Origin: JAJZEO01 sp964477345
Lineage (GTDB): Bacteria > Chlamydiota > Chlamydiia > Chlamydiales > 2-12-FULL-49-11
Assembly: GCA_964477345.1 (NCBI GenBank)
Contig: CAYZDL010000004.1
Location: 1 to 64,000, forward strand
DNA: 64,000 bases
Reading direction: 5' to 3'
Below, piece after piece: positions 27,158 to 35,340 of the stretch. Position numbers and translations under genes: made by a program. The notes below the pieces were generated by a model, which saw only the letters and a program-made list of their open reading frames with translations, ran no database searches and was not told the origin of the DNA. Position 1 is the first letter of the stretch, and every line of letters starts with the position of its first letter.

Positions 27158-28364
27158 GAGGGAAAATCTCCTCGACGGTAGCACTGATATCTCCGTCGGA
27201 AAACATCAATGAAATGGTTTCTTTGGGGTTTAGTTGTTTGGAGCCGAGTATAACATGGCCCTCTTTTTCAGAAAAGGGAATGCAATACCCTTTCTTTAGA
27301 ACATTTTTGGGATCGTGTGCCGCCAAAAGGGATTTCTTATTTTCAAAGGCGGTTCTCAATCGCTCAACCTTTAAATGCATAAGATCAGAGATCGATTCGG
27401 TCATATCATCCAGACGTTGAGAGAAGGGGGCAATCAGTGCAAAAGGATCTTTGAAAATAGGGTGGTGAGCAAAACGATCCAATTTAAGACGAAATTGAGC
27501 GGCTTTATTGACAATCGTAGATCGAATGGTTTGACGGATATGGCCTAATCTTTCGATAAGAGTGCTCTTTTCTTTAAGGACAATTTCTGCCGCAGCCGAG
27601 GGGGTTGGGGCTCTCACATCAGCCACAAAATCAGCAATTGAGACATCGGTTTCATGGCCAATCGCCGCAATTATAGGAATTTTTGAATGGAAAATCGCAT
27701 CGGCTACACATCTTTCATTGAAGGCCCATAAGTCTTCTAGAGAGCCTCCACCTCTTGCAACGATGATTACATCGACATTTTTTAGGAGATTGAATTGGTT
27801 GATCGCTTGCGCAACCTCCTTCGCAGAACCTTCTCCTTGAACTTTTACGGGGTTTAGAATCAGGTGGAAGCCGGCTGTTCTTCTCGATAAAACGTTAAGA
27901 ATATCTTGAATCACGGCTCCTGTAGGACTCGTCACGACTCCAATCGTCTTAGGGAATGGGGGGAGTGGCTTTTTTCGTTCTTGAGTAAAATATCCGAGCC
28001 CTTGAAGCTGTTCCTTTAATTGATGTAGTTGGAGAAGCAAATCACCAACCCCACCATAGTCAAGCGAGAAAACAACAAGTTGGTAGGTGCCTCGAGGTGC
28101 ATAAACGGATAATTGAGCTTGAGCAACAACCTTGTCTCCATCTTTGGGCAAGCGGGACATTTTTGAAGCTGATCCACGGAACAAGACCGCCGAGATTTGA
28201 CATTGAGCATCTTTGATGCTAAAGTAGATGTGACCAGACGATTGGTGTTTTAGATTGGTGATTTCCCCTTCAACACGAACCGATGCAAAAAGAGATTCAA
28301 GATTTCTTTTAATGTGGAGGGTAAGTTCACTGACTGAGAAAATCGTTTCTTGTGTTGTCTGCAT
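27150..28364 (-). CDS. xseA: exodeoxyribonuclease VII large subunit
   Basis: 404 residues from the ATG at 28364 (MQTTQETIFSVSELT). An N-terminal OB-fold (RNLESLFASVRVEGEITNL, SGHIYFSIKD) precedes the nuclease domain with TSPTGAVIQDILNVL and ARGGGSLEDLWAFNE. The frame extends 64 codons upstream over tpiA, but that stretch has no XseA character. 73 bases separate it from the divergent tpiA. It heads the operon xseA-xseB-dxs-nadK. Confidence 0.95.
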   Translation of the reverse strand: MQTTQETIFSVSELTLHIKRNLESLFASVRVEGEITNLKHQSSGHIYFSIKDAQCQISAVLFRGSASKMSRLPKDGDKVVAQAQLSVYAPRGTYQLVVFSLDYGGVGDLLLQLHQLKEQLQGLGYFTQERKKPLPPFPKTIGVVTSPTGAVIQDILNVLSRRTAGFHLILNPVKVQGEGSAKEVAQAINQFNLLKNVDVIIVARGGGSLEDLWAFNERCVADAIFHSKIPIIAAIGHETDVSIADFVADVRAPTPSAAAEIVLKEKSTLIERLGHIRQTIRSTIVNKAAQFRLKLDRFAHHPIFKDPFALIAPFSQRLDDMTESISDLMHLKVERLRTAFENKKSLLAAHDPKNVLKKGYCIPFSEKEGHVILGSKQLNPKETISLMFSDGDISATVEEIFPHE

Positions 28365-28400
28365 TCGTTCAGTATAATTTTTTTCTATCCGAAATTCAAG

Positions 28401-28429
28401 TTGAATTCTCTCTCGTTTTTGCGTATACT
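28401..28429 (+). promoter_or_regulatory. sigma-70 promoter of tpiA
   Basis: TTGAAT (28401-28406), exactly 17 bases, TATACT (28424-28429). The expected start at about 28436 leaves only two bases before the tpiA ATG at 28438, and no Shine-Dalgarno is present. Confidence 0.65.
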
Positions 28430-28437
28430 CTGTCGAT

Positions 28438-29184
28438 ATGAAAAAATGTTTAATTGCCAATTGGAAAATGCATAAGACTAGTCGAGAGGCGGAGTCATTT
28501 TTTGCCTCTATGACGATTAATCCAGAAATTTGTATTGGAGTTGCCGCTCCCTTCACTTTGCTCCCTCTTTTGAGAGACCATGGTGATCGTTTGGGTATCC
28601 TTTTAGGGGGGCAAAATATGCACGAGAATAAAGAGGGAGCTTACACTGGCGAAATCTCAGCGGCTCATTTGCTTGATGTTGGAGCTGACTTTGTTCTTTT
28701 AGGGCATTCTGAGAGACGCCGCCTATTTTTTGAAACAAACGAAACGATTGAAAAAAAGATTGAAATGGCTGTAGTAGAAGGCCTCTCCTTTATTCTCTGC
28801 GTCGGTGAAACGAAAGAAGAGCATGATGAGGAAGTAGGTGATGAGGTGGTTTTGAAGCAACTTCGGAGTGCTCTGAGCTCTTTGATTGATGCAAATTTGC
28901 AGGATTCTATGATTGCCTATGAACCTGTTTGGGCAATTGGAAGCGGCAGGGCTGCCCTAGATCACACAATTGAAGCAAAACATAATTTAATTCGAGCCGG
29001 ATTGCTCGAGTTATTTGGAGATGAAGGGAAACAAGTTCCCATCCTTTATGGAGGATCGGTGAAGCCTGATAATATTGAAGATATTCTTCAAATACCCAAT
29101 GTTGATGGAACTCTTGTAGGAGGAGCTTCTCTCGACTATCAGGAATTTAATACAATGATTGAAATTACTGGAGAAACCAAATGA
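28438..29184 (+). CDS. tpiA: triosephosphate isomerase
   Basis: Interconverts dihydroxyacetone phosphate and glyceraldehyde-3-phosphate. ANWKMHKT at the N-terminus holds the catalytic Asn and Lys; GHSERR holds the catalytic His; AYEPVWAIGSG the catalytic Glu; YGGSV binds phosphate. 248 residues. The start is fixed by the family N-terminus, yet there is no ribosome-binding site and a strong promoter sits directly upstream, so the message is probably leaderless. It overlaps secG by four bases. Confidence 0.97.
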   Translation: MKKCLIANWKMHKTSREAESFFASMTINPEICIGVAAPFTLLPLLRDHGDRLGILLGGQNMHENKEGAYTGEISAAHLLDVGADFVLLGHSERRRLFFETNETIEKKIEMAVVEGLSFILCVGETKEEHDEEVGDEVVLKQLRSALSSLIDANLQDSMIAYEPVWAIGSGRAALDHTIEAKHNLIRAGLLELFGDEGKQVPILYGGSVKPDNIEDILQIPNVDGTLVGGASLDYQEFNTMIEITGETK

Positions 29185-29468
29185 TTGTCCTCTTTTACTT
29201 AGGAATATTTATCTTTATCGGCTTAGCTATTCTACTTTGTACTACAATACTGCTTCAAGAGAGCAAATCATTGGGTTTTGGAGCCTCATTTGGAGGTGAT
29301 GCAGGAACCTCAATGTTTGGAACATCAACAGCGGCGGTACTCAAAAAGATTACTGCATGGTTTATCGTAATCTTTTTTGTCTTGTGCCTCTTTTTTTCTT
29401 TCTTTGCAGGACGCATTAGCTCCGGTCCTCAAATTGAACAAATTACCATTGAAGGTAACGGTCTATGA
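29181..29468 (+). CDS. secG: preprotein translocase subunit SecG
   Basis: 95 residues with two transmembrane helices (about 3-25 and 54-76) and the SecG signature between them: LLQESKSLGFGASFGGDAGT, followed by a Phe-Gly-Thr segment. Auxiliary part of SecYEG. Overlaps tpiA and def by four bases each, forming tpiA-secG-def. The same order of a short membrane protein before def exists in Chlamydia, as I recall it. Confidence 0.92.
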   Translation: MIVLFYLGIFIFIGLAILLCTTILLQESKSLGFGASFGGDAGTSMFGTSTAAVLKKITAWFIVIFFVLCLFFSFFAGRISSGPQIEQITIEGNGL

Positions 29469-30028
29469 TTCGGAATTTGCGCTATTTGGGTGATCCGATT
29501 TTACGTACAAAATGCCGGAGAGTTTTACAGATCAACGACGAAATTCGATCGATCGCACAAGACCTAATAGATTCCATGATTGCCCATAATGGCTCTGGGT
29601 TGGCAGCTCCTCAGATTGGCTTTGATTATGCGATATTCGCCATTCATGTTTCTGATCAAAATGATGAATATGGGTACCCCCTTGATCAAGAGCCGATGAT
29701 TTTTATTAACCCTGAAATCATTGAATCTTCGAGTGATACCGTGACTGATGGTGAGGGATGTATGTCGGTTCCTGGTTTTGTGGCGAATGTGACAAGGCCA
29801 CGCAAGATAAAAATCAGAGCTATGAATATAGATGGTAAAATTTTTACTGAAGAGCTCCAAAATTGGCGCGCCCGCTGTGTGCAGCACGAGACTGACCACA
29901 CGAATGGGATTCTCCATGTCGATCGGATGTCGGATAAACTGAAGAAGAAGCATGAGCATGCTTTAAAAACTCTTGAGCTACACCTCTTGAAGAAAACTAG
30001 CTTCAAGGGCGATCCTTTTATGATGTAA
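29465..30028 (+). CDS. def: peptide deformylase
   Basis: Removes the N-formyl group from nascent proteins. The three motifs are GSGLAAPQIG, EGCMSVPG (metal Cys) and QHETDHTNG (two His and the catalytic Glu). 187 residues. Ends the tpiA-secG-def operon and is convergent with the frameshifted gene 20 bases away. I see no terminator in the short gap. Confidence 0.96.
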   Translation: MIRNLRYLGDPILRTKCRRVLQINDEIRSIAQDLIDSMIAHNGSGLAAPQIGFDYAIFAIHVSDQNDEYGYPLDQEPMIFINPEIIESSSDTVTDGEGCMSVPGFVANVTRPRKIKIRAMNIDGKIFTEELQNWRARCVQHETDHTNGILHVDRMSDKLKKKHEHALKTLELHLLKKTSFKGDPFMM

Positions 30029-30048
30029 CAATCAGATCTCTTTACGCT

Positions 30049-30790
30049 TTAAGTGCAATCTTGTTTATCATCAGAAGTGTAACGCCTGCAGTATTCAGTC
30101 CAGCAATGCTCGAGAAGTTGATTCCGTAGGGTGGCTATATCGTTTTCTGCAACTCCAAACACCTTGGTAAAAAAGGGAAGTAAGAAGTAAAACATCTGTT
30201 CTATGACTAATTTAATCTCTTTCTTCGATACTCTCGAGGTGGCTCTTCCAGCAAGAGGGCGAGGAAAGTAAAATAAGGAAAAATCAAACAGATAGGGTCG
30301 AATTGACTGGACGACTTTGTCATCATCGGTGATCACAGCAAAATTGGGGCTATCACCAACAAGAAAATAATCAGCTATTCGCATCCTCTCAAGGTCATTG
30401 ACTAGCTCAGAAAATAATGAGAACCAGGCGCCAAGATTGAGGAATTGCACCCGTTCTTGAAAAACGAGCTTGCATCCACCTACACGGTCTCTATCTGTCA
30501 GAGGATCGAAGTTGTCGGGATTCCAAGTAGAGCTCTCACTATTCTTGATGTCGACGACGTAAAGATTTCTTTCTGCTAAAGCAGTAAATGAGGAAGAGAC
30601 ATAGGTAGTAATAGGGGTTTGATCCAAAAAGATGTACGGATTTGAACTTTTTTGATTCTACGGCTAACAAACCGTATCTTTGCATATGTTCACTAAATCC
30701 TACTTCTTCATTAACGAATCTTTCTTCTGAAATTGTCATAAGTTGGTTAACTTGTTCTTGAATGGTAGTATGAGTTGTTAGGAGATCCAT
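30049..30790 (-). pseudogene. unknown protein gene split by a +1-nt frameshift in a homopolymer
   Basis: Two overlapping minus-strand frames: 30790-30539 (N-terminal, ends after GLLAVESKKF in sense) and 30627-30049 (C-terminal, LDQTPITTYVSSSF onward). The second has only a TTG start without ribosome-binding site. Removing one A from the six-A run (30648-30653, seen as T on the plus strand) joins them into one frame of about 246 residues that reads ESKSSNPYIFLDQTPITTYV across the junction. I recognise no family. The C-terminal half contains a hydrophobic IEQMFYFLLPFFTKVF segment. It is either a sequencing error or a genuine recent inactivation. Confidence 0.65.
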
Positions 30791-30863
30791 AAAAAGAGTT
30801 CTTTAATTATAAATAAATTAATGGTTTATAGGTGCTAAAATAATATTTACAAGCTAATGGCGT

Positions 30864-32931
30864 TTAGACTAAATTTACACCGAAGGTGTATTGATTGGTG
30901 CGGACGGTTCTCATATAGGTAAAACGGAGCCGAACTGCATTCGATATGATGGTTTGGAGTTCTACCTTGGATTCGTGGTAGAATGGTTTATTGGGTCTCC
31001 AGCCGACGTGGTTGAGGATGCGGAGTGTCATGAGAGGGGAGAGTTGCAATTGCCATTTACAACGAAAGGTGGTGCGATAGTCGGAGAGAGGGGAGTCGAC
31101 AAGATCGGTGGCAGCTCTTGTCACATCGAGTAAGTAATTATTGTAGTTGTTCTTGCGCCAGAAGTAATCACCACGGTGACGGACTTCGGCAGTGAAAGCA
31201 AAGTAATCATTGAAAGTGTAGCCAAGCTTAAAATTGGCAAAGTCGAGAAGATTTTGTTCCATATTCCAGCCTAAGAATGATCCAAGGCTCATTTTTGAAA
31301 AATTGGCGGTCGTATCGATACCTATTTTGGGGAATAGATCAGGGATCACTGAGGAATTGAAAAAATTGTAGGCGTAAAGATCGCTTGATAGTGCTGGGAG
31401 TGGAGAAAAGTCGGCTAAAGAGGTGAGTTGATTTCTAAGACCGAGTTTGAGTTGGCTGAGGTGATTGAGACCATCTTGTAGGCTAAAAATGAAAACATCA
31501 TCAGAAGGGGTTGTAGGAGTTGAGTAGCCTGAAAAGTGTGCATACGGCTCAATCGTATGAAGAAGGTTAGTGTATGATTTTTCAAGGCTTGTGTAGGTGT
31601 CAAAGTTGTAATGGAGAACGGCTTGTAAAGCCCCCTTCTGATTTGGACTATCCGAATAGAAGATCCCTCTGAGGCCGGCTTCAGGGAGGAAATTGATTGG
31701 GCCCCATTGGAAGGGGCGATAGAGATTGTGTTTGGTTTCCAATCTTCCTGAGCGAAAGTTGGGGACGAGGTTTTCGAGGTTGTCGGCGTACGAGTAATCA
31801 AGGTAAGCAAAGCGGAAGTAGTTTTCGAGAACAGCTTCTGTATTGCCAAGGGTGAAGGGCTTCATGGCAACTGTTAACGTGGGGAGTTCTTGTTTAAATC
31901 CCCTGAAGCGGTTAATGCGAGGTCTGGCATAAAGCGATGTGAAAGCATTATCAAAGTAGGCCTTTACGAATCCTTCGGTTCTTTCCAAGGTAGAGAGTTC
32001 AAATAGTTGTGTGGGGAAATCAGAGCGCATGTTTTTGTCGCTGAGGGCATCCCATCGAGCAAAGGTTTCGACTGTATCATTGANNNNNNNNNNTCTTGCC
32101 GTTGTAAATCCCTTGGAGACGATAGCGTGATCGGAGTTTATTTGGGTTGTTGTCGTTGTAGAAACTATCGTAGGCATAGAAATTGCGAAGTTGTAGCGAC
32201 TGATTTTGACTTTCTGATTCATAGTCGAACTCCATAGCACCGCCACCGCCACGTGTTACCCGGTACTCGCCGCGAAGGAACAATTTTAAGTTATCGGAGT
32301 CGTAGGCGGAAAAGCGTGTTAATAGAAGGGGACCTTGCCCTTTTTCCCACATGACACGAGTTTTAATTCTTGAATCTTTTTTCTTAAAGCGACTGTTGAC
32401 ACCCATGGCATAAGAATTGAGATCGATCAAAGGGTATTTATCGACGTTTAATGAGACATTGTTGGCGCGGACTTGATACTTTTCATTCATGTGGATTTGT
32501 TTTGCCTTAACACTCCATTCGGGGTCAAATGAGTCAGAAGTGGTCACGTAGGCTTTTTCGGCATCGAGAGTCCCATCTTGATTGAGGAAAATCTCATTGC
32601 CCCCAAAAAATAGTCCCTCGGCAAAACCGTTGGCATTTTTTAGGGTCCCTTTTTGCTGTGCAAGATTGAATACGATTGAGTCGGCAAGAAAATACTTCTT
32701 CCTATAGACGATAAATAAATCGCCGCTTGCTTCGACGATTTTCTCTCCATCTTCATTAGTATGGTAGTCGATGTTCTTTGCTTGAATTCGCAAGTTATCG
32801 GTGTTCAGTATGCCACCTTCATTTGAAGAGATAGAATGTTTTGTGGCAATGGGATTTTTCAACTCAATGACGACTTCTTGAGCAGAAAGAAGTGAAGCTA
32901 AACAAAGAAAAGCAATAGGTGTTTTGTACAT
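30864..32931 (-). CDS. lptD: LptD/OstA-like LPS-assembly outer-membrane protein, with assembly gap
   Basis: LptD is the outer-membrane barrel that inserts lipopolysaccharide. The N-terminus is a signal peptide (TPIAFLCLASLLSAQE) followed by an OstA-type jellyroll (LRIQAKNIDY, IVEASGDLFIVYRKKYFLAD, GTLKNANGFAEG). After that comes a long stretch of Y/F/R-rich beta strands to TNQYTFGVNLV at the end. The 10-N run at 32084-32093 changes frame, so the two open frames are one gene of about 685 residues. LptD of Gammaproteobacteria is about 780. Downstream of the HEAT-repeat gene and maf, an order I recall from Chlamydia. The family call rests on pattern, not alignment. Confidence 0.78.
32084..32093. 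other. assembly gap (10 N) inside the lptD-like gene
   Basis: Ten undetermined bases. The frames on the two sides are compatible only if the real gap is a multiple of 3, so 10 is a placeholder. Confidence 0.95.
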
Positions 32932-32950
32932 CGATCGGGAGTATAAACAA

Positions 32951-34777
32951 TCAATGAATTGATTTCAAAAGAAGACCTGCTAGAGCATACCGATTTTTTG
33001 GATGACCATCGCGCATGGCTTCAAGCAAAAGATAAATCCCTTCTAATTCATGCTTTACGGCAAGGGTGTCGAATGATTCAATTAATAGAGCACTTCGATC
33101 TTCAGGGGAAAGTTGGTAATTAGAAATCACCTGATCGTCTCTGGCGCCTCTGTCCATCATCGGTTTAAACTCGATAAGTTGTTCACCTTTTTGAGTTTTT
33201 AACCAATTGAGAAATGCAGTCCGAAATGAAGGGCCTTCTCCTAAGCGATAGAGAGCTAAACTTGCATAACCGCGAATGAGTGGTGATCCTACTTCTTGGG
33301 ACTTTTTCTTCAATAAAGAGATCACTTTTTCACTTTTGATGTTCTCTAGTAGATGCATCAAGAGGGCTACCGAATGTGAGCCCTTTCTAGAGAGGATTTC
33401 GTTTGCAATTTCGAGAAACGAATCTTCTGGCAACTCTAGAGTGGCTGTGATTACTTCGTCAATGAAGGAGAGGGTGATTGATTGAATGTTTCTTTTCACG
33501 TCAGGATGCTTGACGATGGAGGGGGAAATGGGCTTCCAGGCAACAAGGGTGCGTCCATTAGAAACAAACGGGACAAATCCAACAAAATCGACATCAGAGG
33601 TGACGATATCTTTGATTACAGCAAGACACTTCGGATTTTTTTTGTAGAGGAGAGCCAGGCTTGCATTTAATCGAATTGTCGAATCAATGTTTGTGGAAAG
33701 TTTTGCAAGTAGATCGTCATAACCATCAATTTTACCCAGAAGGTAAATTGCAAATAGGTTTTTCTTTTTGGCTAATTCAGCAATCGATTCTTTTGCCTTC
33801 TCATCTCCCATTTGATGAAGGGCAAATAGAGCAGCTAGTTTAGTCTCAGCAAATGGCGATTCAGCCGCGATTTTTAACGGCTCGATCGAATGAAGATCCC
33901 TCATGTTGCCCAAGGCTGATGCGCAAGCCTCTTTGATCATTGGATCGGGCTGAGAAAATAACGATCGGATATTGGGGAGAAGATGATCGAACTGATGGTG
34001 ATTGATCGCGGAAATTGCAGCAATCCGAACGTTTACATCTTCATCATTGAGAAACTGTTTGAGTCGCTGTTGAGCCTCTTTGCTTCCATACATTGCATAA
34101 AACTCGACAAAGAGTGGCCTGGCAGCTGGATGAAGTAAGTTGACAAGTGACTCGATGTAACCGAGTGCATTTTTTGTTTTCCGTGCGATTAAGTAGTGAA
34201 GGGCTTCGTAACGGACGAGAATGTAGTTGGAGCGCATTGCTTGGGTGATAATTTGATCACAGTCGTCTTCATGCATTGATCCTAATATGGCAAGAGCGAC
34301 ACTTTGAACCATAGGAAAATGACTGTTTAAAGCCCGCTCAAGAAAGGGGAGGGAAGATTTTTGGTTTGAGAGAGCAATCCCACAAAGCGTTAGGAGTTGA
34401 GTTTCGAGGTCATTACTAGCTGCACCTGAATCGAGTAAGCTCTGTGCAATTTCGTGAAGGAGTTTCAAATCATGTTTTTTTTCTTGTTCATAGAAAACGA
34501 TGTAGTGTTGAATGGCTTTGGAAATTTGCCCTTTAGACATCAAATAGAGAATTCGTCTTTTATCACATTGATCTAAGGAAGGCGGTTCAAGAGTATCGAT
34601 TTCGCTCGTGATTTCAATAGAACCTTCTGACTGAAGGTTATTTTTCTCAAATTCCGCTCTTTGTTGTAAGATGAGGGGAAGAGATCTTTCCGACACCCCT
34701 TCTTGAGTCGCCTCATTTCCAAAAAGAAGAGGAGAAACAAGCACTAACGTGCATAGGGTTTTTTCAAATAGTCCCAT
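32951..34777 (-). CDS. exported HEAT-repeat protein, 608 aa
   Basis: Signal peptide at the N-terminus (TLCTLVLVSPLLFGNE) and then repeated helix pairs of HEAT/PBS-lyase type: FPMVQSVALAILGSM, NVRIAAISAINHHQ, DPMIKEACASALGNM and so on, with a later diverged section. HEAT arrays bind protein partners; an exported one probably acts in the periplasm or on the surface. The start overlaps the end of maf by 34 bases. Between maf and lptD on one strand, so an envelope role is plausible. Partner unknown. Confidence 0.8.
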   Translation of the reverse strand: MGLFEKTLCTLVLVSPLLFGNEATQEGVSERSLPLILQQRAEFEKNNLQSEGSIEITSEIDTLEPPSLDQCDKRRILYLMSKGQISKAIQHYIVFYEQEKKHDLKLLHEIAQSLLDSGAASNDLETQLLTLCGIALSNQKSSLPFLERALNSHFPMVQSVALAILGSMHEDDCDQIITQAMRSNYILVRYEALHYLIARKTKNALGYIESLVNLLHPAARPLFVEFYAMYGSKEAQQRLKQFLNDEDVNVRIAAISAINHHQFDHLLPNIRSLFSQPDPMIKEACASALGNMRDLHSIEPLKIAAESPFAETKLAALFALHQMGDEKAKESIAELAKKKNLFAIYLLGKIDGYDDLLAKLSTNIDSTIRLNASLALLYKKNPKCLAVIKDIVTSDVDFVGFVPFVSNGRTLVAWKPISPSIVKHPDVKRNIQSITLSFIDEVITATLELPEDSFLEIANEILSRKGSHSVALLMHLLENIKSEKVISLLKKKSQEVGSPLIRGYASLALYRLGEGPSFRTAFLNWLKTQKGEQLIEFKPMMDRGARDDQVISNYQLSPEDRSALLIESFDTLAVKHELEGIYLLLEAMRDGHPKNRYALAGLLLKSIH

Positions 34778-35337
34778 AAGTTGATCTCCGCTAGTTGCAG
34801 AAGTTGAGCGACTTTTGTCAAAGGAAACCCGATTACATTTTGATAATTTCCATCGATACGACTAATTAAAAGCCCTGCTGCATCTTGTATCGCATAGCTT
34901 CCTGCTTTGTCAAGGGGATTAAATGTGTCAACGTAATGAGAAACGGCATCATCAGTTACATCATTGAAGAGAACACGAGTCACATCTTCTTCTGAATAAA
35001 ACTGCTTCTCAAAAACAAGGCAAAGGCCAGTCCAAACTTGGTGTTCACGTCCTCGAAGTTGTTTTAGAGTCTTAATGGCATCATCTCGATCTTGGGGTTT
35101 TCCAAAATGTTGATTTTCGAAGTAGACTGAAGTGTCGGCAGTGAGGATGATATCATCGGGAAATCTATCGACGAGAGCCTTAGCTTTTCCAAGCGCGATT
35201 TCTTTTACATATTGCTGAGGAGGAAGCGCAAAGGGTACGGATAACTCATTAAAGTTTGAAGTAGCAACCTTGAAATCGAGAGCAAATTGCCCCATAAGCC
35301 CAATACGCCTTTGAGAAGAGGTCCCAAGTATCAACAA
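34744..35337 (-). CDS. maf: Maf-family nucleotide pyrophosphatase
   Basis: House-cleaning pyrophosphatase that hydrolyses non-canonical or d(T/U)TP-type nucleotides. LILGTSSQRR at the N-terminus is the phosphate-binding motif; ILTADTSVYF and GKPQDRDDAIKTLKQLRGREHQVWTG are the classical second and third blocks; DKAGSYAIQDAAG and YQNVIGFPL complete the family pattern. 197 residues. Four bases separate its stop region from the DUF3604 gene upstream. Confidence 0.93.
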   Translation of the reverse strand: MLILGTSSQRRIGLMGQFALDFKVATSNFNELSVPFALPPQQYVKEIALGKAKALVDRFPDDIILTADTSVYFENQHFGKPQDRDDAIKTLKQLRGREHQVWTGLCLVFEKQFYSEEDVTRVLFNDVTDDAVSHYVDTFNPLDKAGSYAIQDAAGLLISRIDGNYQNVIGFPLTKVAQLLQLAEINLWDYLKKPYAR

Positions 35338-35340
35338 CGG

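Noticed and set aside
30539..30660. A AAA AAG heptamer as a programmed -1 ribosomal frameshift site
   Set aside because: The downstream frame needs skipping of one base (+1 direction), while this heptamer promotes -1 slippage.
30864..32252. A protein starting MAVAVLWSSTMNQ on the minus strand
   Set aside because: That part lies upstream of the N gap in the wrong frame of the LptD-like gene; only the portion after the gap belongs to the real protein.
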